DNA from: Gemmatimonadota bacterium
GTDB lineage: Bacteria > Gemmatimonadota > Gemmatimonadetes > Gemmatimonadales > GWC2-71-9
DNA length: 64,000 nt
Reading direction: 5' to 3'
NCBI GenBank assembly: GCA_016713435.1
Contig: JADJPD010000003.1
Location: forward strand, 496,001 to 560,000
Shown: positions 56,669 to 64,000 of the stretch, piece after piece
How the letters are laid out: each line of letters begins with the position of its first letter
How positions within the stretch are numbered: the stretch's first letter is position 1
The notes under the pieces: generated by a model
The model's input: the letters and a program-made list of their open reading frames with translations, nothing else
The model's database searches: none
What the model was told of the DNA's origin: nothing
Translations under genes and position numbers: made by a program

Positions 56669-59600
56669 CTACTCGCCGGCGAGGCGCGCCATGCGCTCCC
56701 TGATCCGTCGCACCTCCGCCTGGCGCTTCGGGTCGGCCTCGCGCCAGAGCGCCACCAGCCGCCCGTAGTAGTCGAGCGCCCGGGCCCGGTCGCCGCGCTC
56801 CTCGTGCAGCTCGCCGAGGCGGCGGTAGGCGCGGGGCAGGCTGAGGCCATCCTCGTAGAACTGCTCCCAGTCCGCCGGCTGCTCCACCGCCCGCGTCCAC
56901 GCCGCGAGGGCGGAGTCGGGGCGGCCCGCGAGGTCGTAGGCGCGGGCCAGCAGGTAGCTGTCGCAGTTGGCGCACAGGGATGAGTCGGCCAGGGCGCGGA
57001 GCCGCGCCAGCCCCTCGTCGTAGCGCCGCTCGGCCAGCGCCACCCACGCCTCGGCCAGCCCGCGCCCGCGGGATGCGGGCGTCGCCGTCGAGTCGGCGGC
57101 GAGCTGCTCGGCGAGCAGGGCCCGGGCCCGGTCCGGGCGACCGTACATCGCGTAGCGCAGCGCGAGCTCGGGGTACGGGCGGTCGGCCGGCGGCAGGCTC
57201 TCGAGGGGCTGGCGGGCCAGCACCTGGTCCAGCGCGCGCGCGGCGGCCGCCGCCGGGACGTCGTACTCGGCATCCAGGTCCAGGGCCCACATGGCGTGGT
57301 TGAGGCGCCCGGCCGCGTCCACGAGCTGCCCCGCCTGCCGCAGGCGCTGTCCCGCCAGCTCCACACGGCCGGCGATGGCCGAGACGGCGCCGCGCACGTC
57401 CAGCGTCCAGGCCCGGCCGCCCGGCGCGGGCGCCGCCTCCGCCGCCACCACAGCCAGGGACTCGACCGCCGCCCAGTCGCGCCGCTGCGCGGCCACGTCC
57501 CACGCGCTCGAGTAGTAGCCGAGGCCGGGCGGCAGCCGGCGCCGCATCAGCGCCAGCACGCTGTCGGCGCGGTCGAGCTGCCGGCGCCGGCCCAGCACCT
57601 CGACCCAGTTGACGTAGGGACTCGTCAGCCCGCTGTCCACCGACACCGCCATCCGGAGTAGCGAGTCCGCCACGCCCCAGCGGCGCAGGCGCATGTGCAC
57701 CAGCGCCAGGTTGTTGAGGCTCGGGGCATGGCCGGGCTCGCGCGCCAGGACCGCCTCGTAGGCCTGGCGGGCCCGCTCGTAGTCCTGCTCCACGTTCCAG
57801 TAGTACGCCGCCGCCGTGAAGTTGCGCTCCTGCTCGGGAAGCCGGTCACGCCCGCGGAAGGCCATGGTGGCGGCGTGGACCTGGCGGGAGCGCGGGGCGC
57901 CGATGTTGAAGTAGAAGACGGCCAGCCCGCGCCACGCCCCCGCGAAGCCGCTGTCGAGGGCGATGGCCTGGTTGAAGAGGCCCTCGATCTCGGGGCGCGA
58001 CCCGGAGCGCATCAGCCGCTTGGCCTCCGAGTAGAGGCGCAGGGCCTCGAGGGAACTCGTGGTCACCTTCTCGAGCGGGGGGGCGTCGCGCACGTCGCGG
58101 AGCGACTCGCCCAGCCGCTCGCGCAGCCGCTTGGAGAGGCGGTCAATGGCGTGGAGCACCGCGCCGTCGTCGTCCGCGGTCTCGCGGAGCGCCACCAGTT
58201 CCTCGTCGCCCGCGACGGCGAGGAGCCGGGCGTTGAGCAGGTAGCCGCGGCCCGCCGGCGACACCTCGCCCACCAGGTAGGCCTTGGCCCCCTCGCGCAG
58301 CGCCAGCTCGCGCGTGGTGGCCAGGTCGAGCCGGGTCTCCGGCGGGCGGCCCATCCGCACCAGGCCGGTGCGGATCTCCGGCGCCCCGAGCACCCGCACC
58401 ACCGGCGACTGGCCGATGTCGATCCGCAGCGCCTCCGCCACCGAGGGCCCGAGCGCCGAGTCGCCGCCGCGGCTCACGAAGTCGGCGATGACGATCCGGT
58501 CCTGCGCCGCCAGCCGCCCCGAGGCCACCAGCGTCCCCACCGGCCCGATGCCCAGCACCCGCATCGCCATGTACGCCGCCGCCGCCAGGCCGAGGCCGCC
58601 GAAGGCCGCGACCCCACCACGCCGCACCCGGCGCCAGGTCATGGCGCGCGCCAGGCCGGTCTCGCCGCTCGCGTGCCAGGTGCCCGTGGCGCGGAGCGCG
58701 GCCCGCCGCCGCTCCAGCACCGCGGTGCCGATCGCCGCGGGCAGCCCGAGGAGGAGCAGCGCGATCGCCCCCGTGAGCACCCAGTCCGGCAGGCCCAGCT
58801 GCCGCACCAGCACGGCGACGGCGCCCAGGATCACGGCGCCGGCCCCCGCCGCCAGCAGCGCCACCTGCGCCGGGCTCCGGTCCGCCGGCGGCGCGGCGAC
58901 ACCCGGTCCGGCGGCGGGCGTCACCACGCCCAGGGGGCCGAGCCCCTCCAGCGCGTCGCGGAGCTCCTCCGCGGAGGCCCAGCGCGCCTCGCGCGCCTTG
59001 GCAAGGCAGCGCATGATGATCTCGGCCAGCCCGGCCGGGAGGCCGGGGCGTACCTGCGCGAGCGGCTCCGGCTCGCGCACCACGTGCGCGGCGAGGAGCT
59101 GCTGCGGGGTGGTACCCTGGTAAGGCAGCCGGCCGGACAGCAGCTCGTAGGCGACGATGCCGAGCGCGTAGAGGTCGGCGCGGTGGTCCACGTCGGGATC
59201 ACCGGAGGCCTGCTCCGGGGCCATGTACGCGGGGGTGCCGAGCGCGAAGCCGGCGCTCGTCATGCGCGCGCCGTCGGCGGCCTCCCGCACCGCGCGCGCC
59301 ACGCCGAAGTCCATCACCACCGCATGCCGGCCGGAGAGCATGATGTTCTCCGGCTTGATGTCCCGGTGGACGATGCCCTGCGCGTGCGCGTAGGCCAGCG
59401 CGTCCGCCACCTCGACGAGGAGCCGGACGGCCTCGCCCACCGGTACCGGCCCCCGCTCCAGGCGGCCGCGGAGCGACTCGCCCGCCACGTAGGGCATGAC
59501 GTAGTACAGGATCTCGCCCGCGCCGTCGGGCCGCGCGGCGACCCCCGAGTCGAGCAGCGCCACGACGTGCGGATGGGAGAGCTGTGCCGCGATCTGGATC

Positions 59601-59887
59601 TCGCGCACGAAGCGCTCGGGCCCCACCGTGGCGGCGAGCTCGGGCCGCAGGACCTTGATGGCCACCTGCCGCTGGTGCTTGAGGTCGGTGGCCAGGTACA
59701 CCGTGGCCATCCCGCCAGCTCCAAGCTCCCGCGCCACCGCATAGCGGTCGGCGAGGGCGGCGCGCAGGCGATCAAGGGGACTCGGCAGGGGCAGGCGGGG
59801 TTCGGGGGTTGGGCGGCGCGGCTGAAGGTCCTCCCAAGTTACGACCCCGCTGCGGCCACGGCCACCGCACCGCCGGGCGGAGGCCAC
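56669..59887 (-). CDS. Ser/Thr protein kinase with TM segments and TPR sensor domain
   Basis: This protein is about 1,072 residues from GTG 59887. The kinase domain (about residues 48-320) shows ELGAGGMATVYLATD, VAIKVLRPEL, HRDIKPENIML, MDFGVARAV and GTPAYMAPEQASGD. Two or three hydrophobic segments (QVALLAAGAGAVILGAVAVL; VLTGAIALLLLGLPAAIG) anchor it. The outer half has a beta-alpha domain (QDRIVIADFVSR) followed by TPR-like repeats such as APSLNNLALVHMRLRRWG and DGLARLRALADSSLCANC. The start is unclear because no SD or other start is obvious. Coupling to the ParB-like gene downstream suggests a possible substrate. Confidence 0.88.
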   Translation of the reverse strand: MASARRCGGRGRSGVVTWEDLQPRRPTPEPRLPLPSPLDRLRAALADRYAVARELGAGGMATVYLATDLKHQRQVAIKVLRPELAATVGPERFVREIQIAAQLSHPHVVALLDSGVAARPDGAGEILYYVMPYVAGESLRGRLERGPVPVGEAVRLLVEVADALAYAHAQGIVHRDIKPENIMLSGRHAVVMDFGVARAVREAADGARMTSAGFALGTPAYMAPEQASGDPDVDHRADLYALGIVAYELLSGRLPYQGTTPQQLLAAHVVREPEPLAQVRPGLPAGLAEIIMRCLAKAREARWASAEELRDALEGLGPLGVVTPAAGPGVAAPPADRSPAQVALLAAGAGAVILGAVAVLVRQLGLPDWVLTGAIALLLLGLPAAIGTAVLERRRAALRATGTWHASGETGLARAMTWRRVRRGGVAAFGGLGLAAAAYMAMRVLGIGPVGTLVASGRLAAQDRIVIADFVSRGGDSALGPSVAEALRIDIGQSPVVRVLGAPEIRTGLVRMGRPPETRLDLATTRELALREGAKAYLVGEVSPAGRGYLLNARLLAVAGDEELVALRETADDDGAVLHAIDRLSKRLRERLGESLRDVRDAPPLEKVTTSSLEALRLYSEAKRLMRSGSRPEIEGLFNQAIALDSGFAGAWRGLAVFYFNIGAPRSRQVHAATMAFRGRDRLPEQERNFTAAAYYWNVEQDYERARQAYEAVLAREPGHAPSLNNLALVHMRLRRWGVADSLLRMAVSVDSGLTSPYVNWVEVLGRRRQLDRADSVLALMRRRLPPGLGYYSSAWDVAAQRRDWAAVESLAVVAAEAAPAPGGRAWTLDVRGAVSAIAGRVELAGQRLRQAGQLVDAAGRLNHAMWALDLDAEYDVPAAAAARALDQVLARQPLESLPPADRPYPELALRYAMYGRPDRARALLAEQLAADSTATPASRGRGLAEAWVALAERRYDEGLARLRALADSSLCANCDSYLLARAYDLAGRPDSALAAWTRAVEQPADWEQFYEDGLSLPRAYRRLGELHEERGDRARALDYYGRLVALWREADPKRQAEVRRIRERMARLAGE

Positions 59888-60119
59888 CCGGCTGAGGGAC
59901 TGCCCTCTTCCGCACCACCGGCCCCGGCCCTACGTTGGACAGCGGCGGCCCCTCCCGCCCGACCCCACGCCCGGCGCCTGCGCCGCCGGTTCTTCCGGGG
60001 TAAAGGGGATTCCTGTCCTCGAGGCGACTCGCCCGTACCATCACCCGCTTCTCCCCCCGGGAGGAGCCGGGGCGCGCAGGGCCTTGGCCCACCCGGGAGC
60101 CCGAGAAGAGGGTGTCTCC

Positions 60120-61403
60120 ATGACCTCGCACAAGCACCTCAAGCAGCTCGTCCGCGCCCGCATGGCCAAGACCGGCGAGCGCTACGCCACCGCACGCCGC
60201 CAGATCGTCTCCCAGGCCGCGCGGGTCGCCGGCGGTCCCGCCGCGGCCCACCTCCCCGGCAACGTTCCCGGTGCCACGGCGCTCCGCGTCCTCCTCGCGC
60301 ACGCCGGGGCGCCGGACTGCTCCGAAGCCCTCACCTTCTGCCTCGCCGGGGGCATCGGTGCGGGGGTGTTCGCGTTCGTCTACGAGAAGGAGGACTTTGC
60401 CAGCCTCTTCCTCGCCGGCCGCCACGCCTGGCACGATGACAAGGGCTACCTCACCAGCGCTGCAGCCCGCCTCGGCATGTCGCTCGTGGTGAAGGAAGCG
60501 GGCGGGGCCGGTCCCGCGGAGAAGCAGCTCGACGCGGCGCTGGCGGAGGGCCACCCCATCATCGCCTGGGTGGATGCGGCGCACCTGCCGCACCGCGCCA
60601 TGCCGGCCTGGACCAGTGGCGGGGCCTACCACCTGGTCACCGTCTACGCGGCGGACGCCACCCTCGCGCACATCGGCGACCTCGCCGACGAGCCCGTCAG
60701 CCTCACGCGCGCCGAGCTGCTGGCCGCGCGCGGCCGCATCCGGAAGGACAAGTTCCGCCTGGCGTGGCTCACCGGGCCGGCGCCGGCCGAGGCCAGCCTC
60801 GGCAAGGCCTTCCAGGCCGGCCTCGCCCACGGCGCGCGCGAGCTGGCCACCTGCAAGATGAAGAACTTCCGCCTCGACGCCTTCCACTCCCTCGCCGAGC
60901 GGATGGTGGCGACGAAGGGCAAGGAGAGCTGGGCCGTGGCCTTTCCGCCCGGTCACCGGCTGTGGACCGCGCTGACCTCGCTCTACCAGTACGTCGAGCA
61001 CTACGGCACCGGCGGCGGGCTCTGCCGGCCGCTGTTCGCCGAGGGCCTCGCGGAGGGGGCGGCGCGCTTCGGGCGTCCCGCGTATGCGGCCGTGGCGGCG
61101 CGCTATGCCGAGCTCGGGGCGGCGTGGAGCGCGCTGGCGGAGGCGGCGCTGCCCGATGCCGTCCCGGCGTGCCGCGAGGCGAAGGCGCTCATCAGCCGGC
61201 GCTCCGAGCTCATCCTGGGCGGCGGGGACCCTGCCGAGGTCCGCGCCTGCTGGGACGGCTTGGCGGGGCTCTCGGCGGCGGCACGGACCAGGTTCCCCCT
61301 CGAAACACCGGCCGTCGCCGGGCTGCTGCAGGACCTCTCGGCGCGCCTGCGGGAGATCCACGCCGCCGAGGTCGTGGCGCTCGAGGCCCTCGCCGCCGTC
61401 TAA
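60120..61403 (+). CDS. BtrH-N/DUF4872-type protein
   Basis: This is a 427-residue protein. Residues 60-175 match the BtrH N-terminal peptidase-like fold: CSEALTFCLAGGIGAGVFAFV (likely Cys nucleophile), then GHPIIAWVDAAHLPH and GGAYHLVTVYAAD with a His. Residues 220-420 match DUF4872. BtrH acts in butirosin biosynthesis as an acyl transferase releasing the side chain from carrier protein. Here there is no aminoglycoside gene cluster, so a different acyl-transfer or peptidase reaction is likely. The ATG 60120 has an AAGAGGG SD. It is divergent from the kinase across 232 nt. Confidence 0.75.
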   Translation: MTSHKHLKQLVRARMAKTGERYATARRQIVSQAARVAGGPAAAHLPGNVPGATALRVLLAHAGAPDCSEALTFCLAGGIGAGVFAFVYEKEDFASLFLAGRHAWHDDKGYLTSAAARLGMSLVVKEAGGAGPAEKQLDAALAEGHPIIAWVDAAHLPHRAMPAWTSGGAYHLVTVYAADATLAHIGDLADEPVSLTRAELLAARGRIRKDKFRLAWLTGPAPAEASLGKAFQAGLAHGARELATCKMKNFRLDAFHSLAERMVATKGKESWAVAFPPGHRLWTALTSLYQYVEHYGTGGGLCRPLFAEGLAEGAARFGRPAYAAVAARYAELGAAWSALAEAALPDAVPACREAKALISRRSELILGGGDPAEVRACWDGLAGLSAAARTRFPLETPAVAGLLQDLSARLREIHAAEVVALEALAAV

Positions 61404-61495
61404 TGGTGGAGGGCGCATGCGGCGGCCCCGGGGCCACCGCACGCGCCCAACCTCGCTTATCCTTCTTCCCAACCTCTCTCCGCCAAGGTGCCGTG

Positions 61496-62587
61496 GTGCG
61501 TCGCCTTCCTGCTGCCCTGATGCTCGCCGTCCTCGCCGCGTGTGGCGCTCCCTATCGCACGCCCGACCCGCCGCTGCCCGAGCGGCCTGAACTCCCGCCC
61601 GCCCGCACCTCCCCCGGGGGCGTGGCCCTGCAGGACCTCGTCACCGGCACCACGCAGCGGCTGCAGGCCGTGAGTGCGGTGAACGACGAGGTGGTATGGG
61701 TGAGCGGCACCGGCGGCACCTACGGCGTGACGCTCGACGGCGGCCGCAGCTGGCGCATGGGCGTCGTGGCCGGCGGCGACAGCCTCCAGTTCCGCGACGT
61801 GCACGGCGTGGACCAGCGCACCGCCTACCTCCTCTCCTCGGGGCCGGGGACCGGGAGCCGGATCTACAAGACGCTCGACGGCGGACAGAACTGGCAGCTC
61901 CAGTTCATCAACCGCGAGCCGCTCGCCTTCTACGACTGCTTCGACTTCTGGGACGCGGAGCACGGCGTGGCCTGGAGCGACAACGTGGGCGGCACCTTCC
62001 CCGTGGTCCGCACCGAGAACGGCGGGCAGCGCTGGTCGCCCGCGCCGGTGACCGGCGCCACCGAGGGCGAGGGCGCCTTCGCCGCCAGCGGCACCTGCCT
62101 GGTGACGCATGGCAAGGACGCCGCCTTCGCGGTGACCGGCGCCGGAAAGGAAGCGCGCGTCTTCCGCAGCGGCGACCGCGGCCGCACCTGGAAGCCCATC
62201 GCCTCGCCGATGGTGCAGGGCACCAACGTCACCGGCCACACCACCATCACCTTCCGCGACGAGCACCACGGCCTCGCCGCCGGCGGCGACATCGGCAACC
62301 GCGACGACACCCGCCCCAACGTCATGGTCACGACGGACGGGGGCGCCACCTGGACCATGACCGGCAGCCGCCCGACGTTCGCCGGCGCCGTCTACGGCGC
62401 GGCCTACGTCCCGGGCGCCGCGGGCCTCGTGGTGGCCGTGGGCCCGGGCGGCGCCAGCTTCTCCCGCGACGACGGCGCCACCTGGCAGCCGCTCGACACG
62501 CTGGAGTACTGGTCCGTCACCTTCGCCTCGCGCTCGGCGGGCTGGATGGTGGGACCGGGCGGGCGGGTGGTGAAGGTCAGCTTCTAG
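61496..62587 (+). CDS. YCF48/BNR-like propeller lipoprotein
   Basis: This 363-residue lipoprotein has the signal MRRLPAALMLAVLAACG (lipobox LAAC). Repeated sialidase-type Asp-box segments follow, such as TLDGGQNWQLQF, RTENGGQRWSP, RSGDRGRTWKPI, TTDGGATWTMTG and SRDDGATWQPL (SxDxGxTW). The fold is a beta-propeller like the photosystem II assembly factor YCF48, without evidence of any photosynthesis role here. GTG 61496 with AAGG seven nt upstream is chosen; GTG 61493 is adjacent. It may stabilise or bind exported proteins. Confidence 0.82.
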   Translation: MRRLPAALMLAVLAACGAPYRTPDPPLPERPELPPARTSPGGVALQDLVTGTTQRLQAVSAVNDEVVWVSGTGGTYGVTLDGGRSWRMGVVAGGDSLQFRDVHGVDQRTAYLLSSGPGTGSRIYKTLDGGQNWQLQFINREPLAFYDCFDFWDAEHGVAWSDNVGGTFPVVRTENGGQRWSPAPVTGATEGEGAFAASGTCLVTHGKDAAFAVTGAGKEARVFRSGDRGRTWKPIASPMVQGTNVTGHTTITFRDEHHGLAAGGDIGNRDDTRPNVMVTTDGGATWTMTGSRPTFAGAVYGAAYVPGAAGLVVAVGPGGASFSRDDGATWQPLDTLEYWSVTFASRSAGWMVGPGGRVVKVSF

Positions 62588-62610
62588 CCGGCAGCCCGCC
62601 TGCAAGCACG

Positions 62611-62639
62611 AAGGGCCGCCCCCGGTGGGGGCGGCCCTT
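62611..62639. terminator. Bidirectional terminator between YCF48-like and FKBP genes
   Basis: A perfect 13-bp stem (62611-62623 with 62627-62639) with a GGT loop lies between two convergent stops. The AA...TT ends give a short U run on both strands. Confidence 0.82.
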
Positions 62640-62660
62640 GGCGTTGCCGGGTCGGGCGGC

Positions 62661-63353
62661 CTACTGGAAGTCCAGCAGCTCCACCTCGAAGTGCAGCGTC
62701 GAGTTGGGCGGGATGGTCGGCGGCGAGCCCTGCGGGCCGTACGCCAGGTCCGACGGGATCCAGAACTCGTACTTGGCGCCCTTGGTCATGAGCTGGACGC
62801 CCTCGGTCCAGCCGGGGATCACGCCGTTGAGCGCGAAGGTGGCGGGCTGGCCGCGGTCGTAGGAGGAGTCGAACTGCTCCCCGTTCAGGAGCGTGCCCTT
62901 GTAGTGCACCGTGACCTTGCTCGTGGCCTTGGGGTGCGGGCCGCTGCCCTCGGTGATCACCTTGTACTGGATGCCGCTCGCGGTGGTCTTCACGCCGTCC
63001 TTGCCCTTGTTGGCGGCCAGGAAGTCCTCACCGGCCTTCTTGTTCTCGATGCCGGCCACGGAGTCCTTCTCGCGCTGGACGCCCATCATGCGGAACTGGA
63101 AGGCCATCATGGCCTGCTGCATCACCGAGTCGGGCATGCTCGCCGGCGAGCCGGCCAGCGCCTCACGGAGGCCGCGGTAGATGAACTCCGCCTTGAGGGG
63201 CGCGGACTGCTGCTTCATGTTCTCGCCCATCTTGTAGCCGATGATGTAGCTGACGCTGTCATCCGCCGAGGCGAGGGTGCCGCCGCCCGCCGGGGCACCC
63301 TGCTGGCAGGCAAGGGTGAGGGCGGACATGGCCGCGAGGGCCAGGAATCGCAT
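62661..63353 (-). CDS. FKBP-type peptidyl-prolyl isomerase lipoprotein (FkpA/Mip-like)
   Basis: This 230-residue protein folds exported proteins. The lipoprotein signal MRFLALAAMSALTLAC is followed by an N-terminal helical dimerisation region (ADDSVSYIIGYKMGENMKQQ). The FKBP domain is complete: YKVITEGSGPHPKATSKVTVHYKGTLLNGEQFDSSYDRG, FALNGVIPGWTEGVQLMTKG, YEFWIPSDLAYGPQG, IPPNSTLHFEVELLD. GGGAG 5 nt before ATG 63353 fixes the start. The frame is open upstream into the next gene, but this is not a fusion. Confidence 0.95.
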   Translation of the reverse strand: MRFLALAAMSALTLACQQGAPAGGGTLASADDSVSYIIGYKMGENMKQQSAPLKAEFIYRGLREALAGSPASMPDSVMQQAMMAFQFRMMGVQREKDSVAGIENKKAGEDFLAANKGKDGVKTTASGIQYKVITEGSGPHPKATSKVTVHYKGTLLNGEQFDSSYDRGQPATFALNGVIPGWTEGVQLMTKGAKYEFWIPSDLAYGPQGSPPTIPPNSTLHFEVELLDFQ

Positions 63354-63441
63354 GGGTACTCCCATCATAGGGTCGGGGGTGGGGCTCCGAAGGCCGCGCC
63401 GAATATAACCTCCCCCCTCCCCGGACGGGGACCGCGCCACC

Positions 63442-64000
63442 CTACCCCGCCGCTCCAGCCGGAAGGCGATCCCCCGCCCCATCCCCCCCGGGTAGGCCAG
63501 GGTTATCCAGAGCAGGGCCACCTGTTCCAGCAGCCGGCTCCGGCTGAGCGGCCCCACGTCCACCATGTCGAGCCCGGAGCCCCGCGCCGAGGGTGCGCAC
63601 GATGGCCTTGGCCTCCGCGTCATCCCCGGCGTAGAGCATGGTCACCGGCCCGCCCGGGTACCGGGCATCCACGAAGTTGTCCGCCCCCGTGGTGTTGAAG
63701 CACTTCACCACCCGGGCCCCTGGCGCCGACCGCTGCACTTCCTCCCCGCCGGAGCTGGTGCCGGCCACCACGAGCCCCGTGAGGCCGGGCGCCAGCGGGT
63801 TGGTGGCATCCACCACCACCTTGCCCGTGAGCGACAGCCCCCGCACCAGCTCGAGCGTGGCCTCCCACGGCGTGGCCAGGACCACCACCTCGGCCTCGCG
63901 CACGGCCTCGGCCGGGGCCGCCGCGCGGGCCGAGGGGCCGGAGGCCGCCACGACGGCCTGCACGGCGGGGGCCGCGGGGTCGCGGACCCCGTAACTCACC
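63442..64000 (-). CDS. NADPH:F420 reductase-like dinucleotide-binding protein (partial, frameshift)
   Basis: The N-terminal GxGxxG segment lies beyond the window. The visible part, EVSYGVRDP-like then AEVVVLATPWEATLELVRGL, KVVVDATNPLAPG, APGARVVKCFNTTGADNF and PVTMLYAGDDAEAKAIV, is typical of the F420-dependent NADP reductase-like/NPN family. After VRTLGAG (about 63581) one extra G in a GGGG run shifts the frame. The other frame continues SGLDMVDVGPLSRSRLLEQVALLWITLAY, the expected C-terminus. A TAG at 63442-63444 lies close to the expected end. The cofactor (F420 or not) is unproven. Confidence 0.8.
   Translation of the reverse strand, partial: VSYGVRDPAAPAVQAVVAASGPSARAAAPAEAVREAEVVVLATPWEATLELVRGLSLTGKVVVDATNPLAPGLTGLVVAGTSSGGEEVQRSAPGARVVKCFNTTGADNFVDARYPGGPVTMLYAGDDAEAKAIVRTLGAGLRARHGGRGAAQPEPAAGTGGPALDNPGLPGGDGAGDRLPAGAAG

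Noticed and set aside
62661..63623. Fusion of the F420-reductase-like protein with the FKBP lipoprotein
   Set aside because: The frame is open between them, but the FKBP gene has its own SD, start and lipoprotein signal; the join results from a shift and a lost stop.

Overview
The window is 64 kb of very GC-rich DNA (about 70% by eye) from a free-living Gram-negative-type bacterium. I think it is a member of the Gemmatimonadota, most likely a metagenome-assembled contig. This rests on the mix of secreted S9 peptidases, a DUF5916 outer-membrane-type protein, Ser/Thr kinases with TPR tails, a PadR plus duplicated-permease (ADOP) pair, abundant lipoproteins, and an EF-P of the 'TPGNLR' loop type. 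No rRNA, tRNA, CRISPR array, prophage or intact transposase was seen, so this is mostly ordinary chromosomal backbone.

Layout. 1-5.7 kb: end of an esterase; a SelD-N-terminal-like FAD oxidoreductase; a 17-residue micropeptide gene; a lipoprotein of the SMP-30 type; thiC with a TPP riboswitch. 5.7-11.4 kb: two tandem secreted HExxH proteins; an HD-GYP protein coupled to a HEAT-like protein; efp. 11.5-19.7 kb: a Tat-exported class V aminotransferase; a lone HTH protein; a DUF4105 protein; a three-gene phospholipid operon (CDP-alcohol transferase, CdsA-like, PlsC) followed by a broken GNAT; SBP56 with a membrane partner. 20-31.7 kb: a kinase-TPR protein; an HSL esterase; a DUF5916 protein; HEAT, serine hydrolase and DUF4112 proteins; then a TetR-HlyD-ABC-permease efflux operon. 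31.9-38 kb: a many-PAS hybrid histidine kinase that runs into about 1.35 kb of almost pure G/C that looks like an assembly artefact. 38.5-49.8 kb: oligopeptidase B; PadR-ADOP; PPOX; an MBL-fold hydrolase; an ArsR-methyltransferase regulator (SahR-like) with ahcY; an amidohydrolase. 49.9-64 kb: a 'SpecificRecomb' membrane protein; galE; DPP-IV; a ParB-like gene with a kinase; a BtrH-like protein; a YCF48-like lipoprotein; an FKBP isomerase; and a partial F420/NADP oxidoreductase-like gene.

The most distinctive signal lies between and inside genes. At least four families of short palindromic or inverted-repeat elements are scattered through the window. One family (about 111 nt, 27-nt terminal inverted repeats around a CCGGATATATCCGG core) has two full copies, and a core-only 38-nt copy inside thiC. 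Deleting those 38 nt restores the thiC frame exactly, while the upstream TPP riboswitch looks intact. Another family (231-232 nt, CGCAGAGGCGC arms) recurs between many genes.

Regulation that can be read from sequence: a translational TPP switch on thiC with complementary anti-SD and SD segments; palindromic operators overlapping the promoters of tetR, padR and the SahR-like gene; and several strong terminator hairpins.

Caution: at least eight genes carry single-base shifts, most of them in G or C runs, and two places contain long G/C homopolymers. Many 'broken' genes here are probably sequence errors rather than pseudogenes.
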